Assembly (NCBI GenBank): GCA_902729315.2
Contig: LR746264.1
Coordinates: 7,161,878-7,225,877, forward strand
Reading direction: 5' to 3'
DNA: 64,000 nt
Source of the DNA: Spirodela intermedia
Taxonomy: Eukaryota; Streptophyta; Magnoliopsida; Alismatales; Araceae
The position numbers were made by a program, and so were the translations under genes. The notes under the pieces are model-generated. The model made no database searches and was not told the DNA's origin. It saw only the letters and a list, made by a program, of their open reading frames with translations. Below, one piece after another: positions 55,127-64,000 of the stretch. Position 1 is the first letter of the stretch. Every line of letters begins with the position of its first letter.

Positions 55127-58100
55127 ATGCAGATCGTCATTGTGATGATTCTCCTGTTTGTGGGTAGCACAGACGGGAAGTCCGACTTCGAGGCTCTCTT
55201 GGAGTTCAAGAACGGGATCAAGGAAGGTCCTCCGGGGCGCCTCGTCAGCTCTTGGAACACCGAGAGTCTGCCGGAATCTGGGGGTTGCCCTTCCAGCTGG
55301 TACGGGATCCAGTGCTCAGGTGGCCGCATTATCTCTATCACTCTGAGCGGTATGAATCTGGTAGGGGAAGTCAACCTGTCTGCTCTGACTGGAATGGAGA
55401 TGCTCGTCAATCTCTCTCTCTCTCATAATCATCTGTCGGGAATCCTCCTCCCGGAAGCGGGATCCTTCAAGTCTCTCGAGTTTCTGGATCTCTCTGACAA
55501 CTCATTCGTGGGTGGGATTCCGGCGGCGCTGACCGAAATCGAGAGCTTAGTCTACCTCAACTTGTCGTTAAACAACTTCAGCGGGAGGCTGCCCGCCGGT
55601 TTCAGAAACCTTTGGAAGCTTGCTTACTTAGACTTGCGGTCGAATGGTATCTCCGGCGACGTGGAAAGATCCCTTCTTGAGCTGCAGGTCTCAGTCCGGG
55701 TAGACTTCAGCCGTAACGCATTCACCGGGTCGCTCAGATCAGTCCCAGAGAATTCCTCCCTTCTGGGTTCAATCCAGTATCTGAACATCAGCCACAATAA
55801 GCTCTCGGGAGAGCTGTTCCCCGATGTCATGCCTCTGTTCGACAGCTTGGAGGTGTTCGATGCCAGCCACAACCAGCTCGAAGGCCAGGTCCCTGCCTTC
55901 AACTTCATCGTCTCTCTTCGTGTTCTACGGCTGCGGAATAATCGCTTCTCTGGGTCCTTGCCGGAAACCTTTCTGGAGGAAAGCTCAATGACCCTGGGTG
56001 ATCTTGATCTCAGCAACAACCAGCTCGAAGGTAATGAATTTTTCTTTTCTTTTTTTTCTTTGTTTTCTCTGATGGGAGCAAAGAGAATATAATTCCCATC
56101 TCTATCTTAATTTTCTTATGGTTTTCTTCACGCAAATCATACTGTTGCAAGATCTACCTTTGACCCCGGAGATATTTTGGTCATGAACTTAGTCATTCAT
56201 ATTTTGATAGATAATGATATTTTGATAGATAATGATAGAAACTACATCCTCTTTTGGTACAGGACCTGTCAAGAGCATTACATCCGGAACTCTGATAAGT
56301 CTCAATCTTTCCTTTAATAAGTTGTCGGGCTCCTTGCCTCTGAGAGTTGGGAGCTGCGCATCCATTGATCTGAGCAGCAACATGCTCTCTGGGAACCTAT
56401 CCAGAGTAAGGGACTGGGGAAACTATGTGGAAGCCATCGATCTGAGTTCAAACTCGTTGGAAGGCATGCTGCCCAACGAGACTTCTCTCTTTCTGAGGTT
56501 GGCCTCCTTCAAGGTCTCGAATAACTCGTTGCACGGGGAGCTACCCTTCGTGTTGGGGACGTACCCTGAGTTGCAGGCCATCGATTTTAGCCTCAACAAG
56601 CTGTATGGGTCTCTCCCGTCGAGTCTTTTCACTTCTTTGCGGTTATCGGAGGTGAAGCTTTCTGGGAACAGCTTCACTGGTTCAGTCCCGCTACCGAGCT
56701 CTCAAGTGGGGGCTCCCATGGCGGCGAGTGCTCCTTCTGCATATGCTGTCCAAAATTATAGCTTGACGCATCTAGATCTCTCAGACAATTCTCTCAGTGG
56801 CTCCTTGCCTGCGGTAATCGGTGCTCTGAAGGGTCTGAAATTGCTGAATGTCAGTAGAAACAACTTCTCGGGGATAATCCCGCCGACAATCAGCAACCTC
56901 CACAGCTTGCAATCTCTGGATCTCTCCGGCAACAATCTGGTAGGCGGCATTCCCAGTGGTATCTCTGAAGAGCTTGTGGCATTCAATGTTTCATACAACA
57001 ATCTTTCCGGCATTGTTCCCCACAATCTGCTGCGATTTCCTAATTCCTCATTTCATCCGGGAAATCCTCTCTTGATCCTTCCGCGTGACTTTTCATTGAA
57101 TGGGCCCAATCTGGGTGATGAGAGGAGGCGTGAGCATCATCATATGAAGCCCTTGATCAGGAACATGATGATCGTGGGCTTCGTCGGCGCCATCTTTGTG
57201 ATGATACTCTTGTCATTGCTGATCTATTATAGGACTTCTCTGGTCAGAGAAAGGGGAAAAAATGCTGATCAGAGCAAGTTCCCTGGCAACAAATCTCTTG
57301 TAACCCAAGGAGGTGCAGACCCTCCACCTTCGGGCTTGCCAGCTGACCATGGTGTCATTTTGTCAACGGATAAGCCCTCTGTGAACAACGGTAAGCTAGA
57401 GTCAACTATGGACTTTCCCCAACCTGATCAGATCAAAAGTGGGCAGCAGTCTCCTTTGTCCCTCTTTGCGTCCTCGCCTTATTCAAGAGATGAGAATTCA
57501 TCAGAGCAGCCCTCTATTTTCAAGGTGCGTTCACCGGATAAGCTCGCGGGTGATCTCCATCTACTGGACAGTTCATTCGTATTCACTGCAGAGGAGCTTT
57601 CTCGGGCTCCTGCGGAAATTATTGGCAGGAGCTGCCACGGGACAACTTACAGAGCTACTCTTGATGGGGGGCATGTGTTGGCTGTGAAGTGGCTCAGAGA
57701 AGGCATCACAAAAGGCAGGAAGGAATTCTCCAGGGAGGTCAAGAAGCTCGGGAATATTAGGCATCCCAACATCATCTCCTTGCGAGGTTACTATTGGGGT
57801 CCTAAAGACCACGAGAAGCTGATCATTTCAGATTATTTCAACGCAGAATGCTTGACTCTTCATCTCTGCGGTACGGCTTTTCCCTTTCCACTATTTATTA
57901 GATATTAATCCGCTAATGCTGTATATAAATGCTGTTTTGTCTTGAATCACTTTTGTCATGATCCAGGAACCTTTGTCTGGTTAGGCATTGTGTTTCATAG
58001 ACTTGGATCTCTGTGAAACACAACACCAGTTTATCTACACCCATATGCAGATGGCATGATAAAAACGAATTTTGTTCCTATAAATTGTTTGAGAAACGAC

Positions 58101-59734
58101 TGATTGTGGAGAGCATTTATCAGGAACAGTTTCCCTAAAAATATGAGTCATAATCATCATCGGTCTTGCCAGATCTCTGATTCATTATTTGATCCGTTTT
58201 CTTTGGAAGTGTTCTCCGTGATGGGTAAGCATTTGTCTTAGTCAATCCTTCCTGTATCAGTAATATTTGGAGATTCAATCTTGGGTGAAAGATGTGAGAT
58301 ATGTATATTACTAGCCTCTGAACTAGTTAGGATTTGGCAGCTGATTGGGTCTAGTACTGATGAAGTTTTCCAATTGGCAGTAAGGTTTGCAGTAATGGTG
58401 TTGAGGATCATTCCTGGGCTGGGACAGAGTAACCCAGCTTCGGGCTTCTTCTCAGAAATTTAATCGTTCTCCTCTTAACAATGATCACCAGGTTGACCTG
58501 ATCAAATTGCTAAATTGGTATGGAATCATCTCTGACTGGTAGATTAGATTTCCCATCTTGCATGTGTTGACTTGCAGATGCTAGAACTCCATTATTATGG
58601 AGTTGTGTAAGTGGGATAAAAGAGGTGTGGTGTCTCATCAAAGCATTCATTCGAAGCATTTTCTGCCAATTGGCACCACCCACCACCTTTTTGCGCCACC
58701 ATACTCACGGCAGGTCACAGCGGGCTCACCTCCTGCTGTCGTATTAATAGAGCTGAGAAGTCTCAGGCTCCATCCAGCTTCGATTAGCAGAGTTTAAAAC
58801 GGTTTCAAGCTCCATTTCGTTGACTTCTTCAGCTCTGTTACTCTTATCCTCGTTTCCAATCGCTCTTCAAGTACTCATATCTGAAAAGAGAAAAAGAAAA
58901 AACACTTTTTTTGGCCTAAAAGCAAGAATCATGAACTGGGTCGCCGGTTCCTGATGAGACATGGAACGGTTGGATTTGAATGGAGGAGACATGGACGTTG
59001 TGCAGGGCACTCTTATGTTTCTCTCCCTTTAAAAGAAGCGATTTTTAACGCCTGACATTTGTGCTGTTGCTTGCCTCTGTGCAGAGTTCGAACCCAGAAA
59101 GCTCGAGCCCCTGTCTCCGACCCAGCGGCTCGGCATCGCCATCGACGTCGCGCGCGGCCTGAATTATCTCCACAACCAGAGGGCCATTCCTCATGGCAAC
59201 CTCAAATCCACGAACATCATCATCATCACCCAGCAGGCCCCCGCTCTGAACGCCCTGCTCTCGGACTACAGCCTCCACCGGATAATGAACCCCGCAGGCA
59301 TGGCGGAGCAGGTCCTCAACGCTGGGGCGCTCGGGTACAGGCCGCCGGAGTTCGCCTGCACCAGCAAGCCCTGCCCTTCTCTCAAGAGCGACGTCTATGC
59401 CTTCGGAGTGATCTTGCTGGAGCTTCTTACCGGGAAGAACGCCGGCGAGATCGTCTCCGGCAACCCGAGCCTCGTGGACCTCACCGACTGGGTGAAGCTG
59501 CTGGCGAGCGAGCACCGCTCGGCGGAGTGCTTCGACAAGGTGATCCTCGAGGCCGGGGGCGACGCCGCCGCCGAGGGCACGGCGGCGGCGATGGAGGGGA
59601 TGCTGCAGGTGGCCCTCCGCTGCATCCGACCTGCCTCGGAGAGGCCCGAGATGGGGACTGTTTTCGAGGATCTTCGCGCTCTGGCGGCGGCTCCGCCTGC
59701 TCCCACCCTGTACATGACGCCGCCGCCGAGCTGA
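55127..59734 (+). CDS. Leucine-rich-repeat receptor-like protein with a degenerate kinase domain (At5g10020/GHR1-like)
   Basis: This is a single-pass plasma-membrane receptor of LRR III type. Three coding exons are 55127-56030, 56263-57870 and 59085-59734, giving 1053 aa, near the usual ~1050. A signal peptide (IVIVMILLFVGSTDG) precedes an N-terminal LRR cap (SWNTESLPESGGCPSSWYGIQC), about 20 LRRs with LxxLDLSxNxLxG, a transmembrane segment at ~602-624 (MMIVGFVGAIFVMILLSLLI) and a kinase-like domain from ~741. The ATP lysine (VLAVKW) remains, but the catalytic loop is HGNLKSTN instead of HRDLKxxN (near residue 874) and the DFG position reads DYS (SDYSLHR). Both changes are typical of this clade, so it is most likely a pseudokinase that signals as a scaffold. 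Arabidopsis GHR1, a relative, acts in guard-cell ROS/ABA signalling. Intron 2 is 1214 nt. Confidence 0.93.
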
Positions 59735-59902
59735 CAGGTTATTGGAGGGGCGAGAACTAACCCCATTGGTTTCGCTTCTCCCATTCGATTGATCACGCGT
59801 CTCATATTTTTTCTTCTCCTCCCTTCTGAACTGGGTCTGAGAATAATGTATCGCATTGTTCCCAACATCGATTTTTTTGAAGAAAATAAATATTCTTAGG
59901 CG

Positions 59903-59907
<5 letters not shown>

Positions 59908-59933
<26 letters not shown>
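59908..59933. repeat. (CT)n microsatellite between convergent genes
   Basis: About 13 CT units lie between the LRR receptor stop codon (59734) and the CSTF77 stop codon (59980), so within overlapping or adjacent 3' UTRs. Confidence 0.95.
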
Positions 59934-59979
59934 AGCTAGCTCAGATGGCTCAGCTCGAGGGATCAAGGGAATTGGAAGA

Positions 59980-60310
59980 CTACCCGGTGCTGCCGGATAG
60001 ATCGCCGGAGAAGGCGCTGCCGGCGGAGACCGATCCGGTCTGAGAAGAAGTGACACCCCGGGCTCTCTGGATCTGCCGGATTCTGAACATGTCCTGAGGA
60101 AGAGGGCGGCTCTGCACCGTCTTGGTGTCGTCATCGTCTTGCCCTGCAGAGACTCGGAATGCAGGAGATTTAGGGTTTTGCCCAGGGAACTTGTAATCAC
60201 AAAAGCCGCAGAAATCAGAGCAACTCCCCATGAAACTACCCACAAAAAATTTCATTCAATCGCTTGGTCGCAGGGGTTTATGGTATAATTTCATTCAATA
60301 CGGGAGGTGC

Positions 60311-60341
<31 letters not shown>

Positions 60342-63300
60342 GGGGGGGGGGGCTTACTATCGGGTTCTTTCCTCTTTCCGGGTGGTCCTTCTCTGCGCAG
60401 CCTGAGTGATGAGGCGCTGGCAGTGGGGTGAGTCTTGCTGGAGCCAGAGAGATCGCTCGTACTAGGACCAGCTGCTCCGCGCTGAAATGGCTGCGACGAC
60501 GAGGCTGGTTTACTGGGATGAGTAGACGGGATGTTTCCCTGCAGCAGGATGGACAGCACGACGTCCACATTTGGGGAGGGGCCTGCGGGTTACAGAGAAA
60601 GTCAGAGCCCAACTACTGCATGCGGTGAAGAAAATATCATGCAATAAATGGGCAAGTTTCTTCATCCAAGAATGATATCTGGGCGAGCGCATCGTGGGCA
60701 AGCTTTTAGTTTAATTACAGACAAGTTAGTGTAACTCGTAAAGTTTCCCAAAAAGGTAAAAAAATGGACTTTCAGTAAAAAAAAAAAGGAAGAAAAAAGC
60801 AAATGCAATGAACATTCTGAGAACCAAATCGGCGTAATTATTTATAAAAAAACCAAGGTCCTTCCTACTAAGAGCAGCCAAGATCCCCCCTTTGATGGGA
60901 TGACCGCCTTTTCACAGGTGGAATGAGAGCCCAGATTAGGCAGGGAAACCAGAGGGTCAGTCATTAGCGGGGGGGGGGGGGGGCAACCTTTACAAGGGTT
61001 GACTCTTGCAACTCTACCAAGGGGTTTGACTATCAAGCCGGTCAACTACCTACAGTCACATAGTAGCATAGCTTCGCATAAAAGACAGGTCCTGAAGCAG
61101 TTGTGAAATAACTAAATCTGATCACTGTCATGGGGAGAGAGAAACAATGAGCCAGAAACAGGGGATTAAGGTCAACGTCACCATTTATGCCCAGAAACCA
61201 TGGAAGCATTTTCTCAAAAAAGCGCAAGAAATAAGTGGGCAATACCTTCCACAACGGGTAGTTGCGATATGAATGTGGCCAGAGTTGATGGAATCGTTTT
61301 CATGATCTCTTCCAGAGTCTTCCTTGCACCACTGCTGACTGAAGCAATGCTAGAAGAAACAGCACCGGAAACTGCTGGAAGCTCTTTCACATTGACGCTC
61401 GGAAGAAACGCCGAATCTGCAGAGATTGTCAGATTTTGAGCCTTCAGTCTGCTCCATGAACATTTGATAAATAAATTAAATTTATTTTTCAAACATAAAT
61501 ATGACCTGTCTACCAAAGAATCTTACAGAAACTCACCATACAGTAACCTTGCGCCATCTATGCCTTCATACAAGTATAAAAGGAAGGAAGGATAGCTCGT
61601 TGAAGGGACAAAGGCTAATATGCTCCATCTACGAACATGAATGATAAGAAGACGGCATGGACAAATCCGAAGGCATCAAATTTGAGAGGCTTTTTTCATA
61701 TGTTCTAGGAGAATTAATTCTCATTACTCAGTATTCCGAGAGTTTCACGGCGTTCAATGCGATGTGATGATCTGATCTTGTACACCGAAAGGGCAAAACA
61801 ATTGAAAACAGCTGCTACTATATCTGACTACCATCGGGTAATTAGAAACAACAGTTTGATGATATACGCACCCCTGGAATCAACAAAGGGAAGAAAAAGG
61901 CTCTGCTGATCTCAAGAAAAAAAGGGGTTTTCCTTTTCAAAGTTTAGAAAGAAATGAAGTTCAGTGCCATATAAAATGAGCTAAAGAATATATAACCGCT
62001 GGACCTTACTGGGTAAAGTCTTTACCTTGCGCTTGCATGGGATCGTAAATGACCATCCGAGAGGTATCCGGGTAGACAATTTTGGTTGACGACGCGGCAG
62101 ACAGCTTCGAATCTGGAAGTCCAGCAGCACCTTTATTTTGGAAGAAAAATTATAAATCTTACAGGGGGCAAAAAAAAAAAAAATGAAGCGCAAGAGAGGG
62201 TGAACTAGATAATGTTACCTACGGAACCAGTTCCTTGTGCCAGAGATGACTTCTCTGCCTTCTTATCACCATTTCTTTCAATCCACTGACATTGAAACGT
62301 ACAAAAGGCTTAGTACCAAAATGATGTAAGTCGTGCCCATAGTCACACATTTCAAAATAGAATCATGGAAAGTCAAACCTATCATCATAAGGACAAATTA
62401 CTTAACCTTGAAAATGCTTTATATTATTCTTATTACGAGATGCATATTTAACTAGGCATATAGTGTCGATTTTTGTTTTTTACTGACAAATCAACTCGCA
62501 AGATCACTTACATTCAGCTGAAAAGCAAAAGAAATAAACAGATCCAACATATGAATATCACGAAATCTAAAACATTAGTTGCATGAAGATTTTAGCCAGA
62601 ATCTAATTATAAGAGATCAATCAATCACAAACATATTCCAGGCAAAGCATTTTCTAACTGATTCAAGGGAAGTAAAGACCTGATCAACGATATAGTACCT
62701 CTTGTCGGGACAAATGATCTAAATCCTTGGATGAGCAAGGCCAGAGATCCATATAACTATAACGTGATATCACGTCATACAAAGAAGCATCCAACGCAGA
62801 TGAACCCTCTTCAGTTGTCCCAACAAGGGCTTCTTTTTTTCTCTTCTCAACCTGAATCAAGAAATAAAGACAAGGACAAGCAGTGGTCCTCAGAATATAC
62901 AAACAAATAACTCTTTCATGCACAAAAGCTGTCCACAAATCTCGGGAATACTGTCAATGGTCATTCCATTTTGGCAACCAATAGTTGATCCGTGTCAAGT
63001 GATATATTTCATATATATCATTCGCAGAAAAAAAAAAAAAGATGAAAGAAGCTCAGGGAAACAGTCTATAAGAAACATTGCCTACATTCATTCTCAAGAG
63101 AAAAAAAACCGCAAAAAGTGAACTCAGTTGTCTTTGATATCAAGAGTTCAGATAATCCAAAAGGTTCTAAGCTAATAGCCAATCCCAATGTCATGACCAT
63201 CTTTAAGCAGAACAAAAGACAGCAAAAACTTTCCTAGGAACATAGAGCACATTTTATTACTGCAGATGAACTTGACATAAAATTTTAAACTATGTAAAGG

Positions 63301-64000
63301 TTATAATGTCCGGGGGACACAATGCGAGAAAACAATGCTTTGAAGCTAGAATAGAAATCGAATAGTTAGGTAATTGGTACCGATTTCGTATTGCTCAAGT
63401 TTTTAAAATCTAGATGAAAATGGGGGGGAAAAAGGACAAAACCTATACCTTAAAAACCAGTGCTCCATTTAGCCTAGTTTGGTTTTTGAAATATCGTGGC
63501 TGACTTTTGGATAAGCAAATTAAGGAACAGGTGGGAAGAAAATAACTAGGTAAGGAAACGAATGAAGGAATAATTGATCAATCATTTGGATTCTCTCAAC
63601 CAGAAAACAAAAATCTCCGCAGTTGGACATTCAAATTTGAAAATCAAATGAGCTTTGAGATCATGGGATTAATAACAATCTCACCACCATAAAATTCCTG
63701 ACAAATGTACCAAAAAGAGATACGTCATTACTAATTAGAAAAAATGTAACGTATTTAAATGTAGCACGCACTGTTGACGAACCTAAGTGCATTTGTCTCT
63801 TGGGTGTTTATGTCAAGCAAGCCCATCTTGGCAATACAACAAAGAAGAACTACAAAAGACAGATTTATGAGCACAACCAGAAACATTCACATTTGAGAGG
63901 TTTGAACTCACCCCTTCATTAATCAACTGCCTCAAATGCTCCTAAAGATATCATAAGGCTATACAGCTATCGAATAATTACAGAAAGGAACCTCCATAGT
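59980..64000 (-). CDS. CSTF77: Cleavage stimulation factor subunit 77 (CstF-77/RNA14), C-terminal exons only
   Basis: This is the scaffold subunit of the nuclear mRNA 3'-end cleavage and polyadenylation complex. Only the C-terminal part lies in the window; the 5' exons with the HAT repeats are beyond the right edge. Supported exons read leftward: 62851-62699, 62285-62219, 62130-62026, 61416-61246, 60582-60358 and 60143-59980, giving 294 in-phase residues. Landmarks are VEKRKKEALVG, DVISRYSYMDLWPCSSKDLDHL, KIVYPDTSRMVIYDP, ATFISQLPVVEGPSPNVD, VVLSILLQ, then SRPLPQDMFRIRQIQRARG and the end FSGDLSGSTG. These match the plant CSTF77 C-terminus, including the monkeytail region that in other species contacts CstF-64. 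I saw no secure exon between 62852 and 64000, so that stretch is mainly intron. It is convergent with the LRR receptor gene, with 245 nt between stops. Confidence 0.9.
60310..60352. repeat. (GA)n(G)22 tract inside CSTF77 intron next to a splice donor
   Basis: GA repeats pass into a run of about 22 G. On the transcribed (minus) strand the intron therefore opens GTAAGCC followed at once by a long C-run and then CT repeats. Confidence 0.95.
60969..60982. repeat. Poly-G run in CSTF77 intron
   Basis: A homopolymer of about 14 G lies within the intron between exons 61416-61246 and 60582-60358. It is unusually G-rich against an AT-rich intron. Confidence 0.9.

Noticed and set aside
63912-63941. A 30-nt CSTF77 micro-exon (EHLRQLINEG) with AG and GT edges
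   Set aside because: Splice edges and frame fit, but the residues do not match what I recall just before VEKRKKEAL in CSTF77. Transcript reads would be needed.

Overview
This window is nuclear DNA of a flowering plant. The evidence is spliced genes with GT-AG introns, plant-only families (subtilase SBT5.2 type, VQ protein, P-class PPR, GAMYB-like R2R3-MYB with a miR159 site, RLCK VII kinase, plant SUN protein) and a chlorophyll-synthesis gene. Gene density is high, with 15 protein genes and 2 tRNA genes in 64 kb. Introns are mostly short, I saw no recognisable transposon, and (GA)n/(CT)n microsatellites are very frequent near gene 5' ends. This looks like a compact angiosperm genome; I lean towards a small-genome monocot such as a duckweed, with low confidence.

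Layout, left to right: CRD1/CHL27, the Mg-protoporphyrin monomethyl ester cyclase (-, 252-1861); DHHC S-acyltransferase (-, 2865-5644); tRNA-Arg(ACG) (+, 6050-6122); intronless PPR protein (+, 6813-8945); membrane RING-H2 E3 ligase (-, 10694-13892); 17-exon GH51 alpha-L-arabinofuranosidase (-, 14498-20138); intronless receptor-like cytoplasmic kinase with a DFS motif (+, 23547-24575); DUF3007 plastid membrane protein (+, 26622-28805); RLCK VII kinase (-, 29269-31062); SBT5.2-like subtilase (+, 33292-36535); GT47 exostosin-family glycosyltransferase (-, 36827-40861); GAMYB-like transcription factor (+, 44121-46731, leader exon upstream); VQ-motif protein (-, 47661-48314); SUN-domain protein (+, 51910-53551); tRNA-Glu(TTC) (-, 54278-54351); LRR receptor pseudokinase (+, 55127-59734); and the C-terminal exons of CSTF77 (-, from 59980, continuing past the right edge).

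The genes do not form an operon-like unit or a biosynthetic cluster. Several share broad themes: cell-wall or apoplast proteins (arabinofuranosidase, subtilase, GT47), signalling kinases (three), and plastid proteins (CRD1, DUF3007). Exon models were built by hand from splice signals, reading phase and remembered family sequences. Every joined model keeps an open frame and its CDS length divides by three. No search or transcript evidence was available.

The most notable points are an in-frame 114-bp tandem triplication inside the GAMYB-like activation region, a Pro-to-Glu change in its R3 repeat, two non-canonical GC-AG introns, a DFG-to-DFS change in one kinase, a perfect 30-bp palindrome beside a splice acceptor, a CCG-repeat tract with opposed ATG codons, and a W-box cluster upstream of the VQ gene. 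I found no convincing undescribed multi-gene system.
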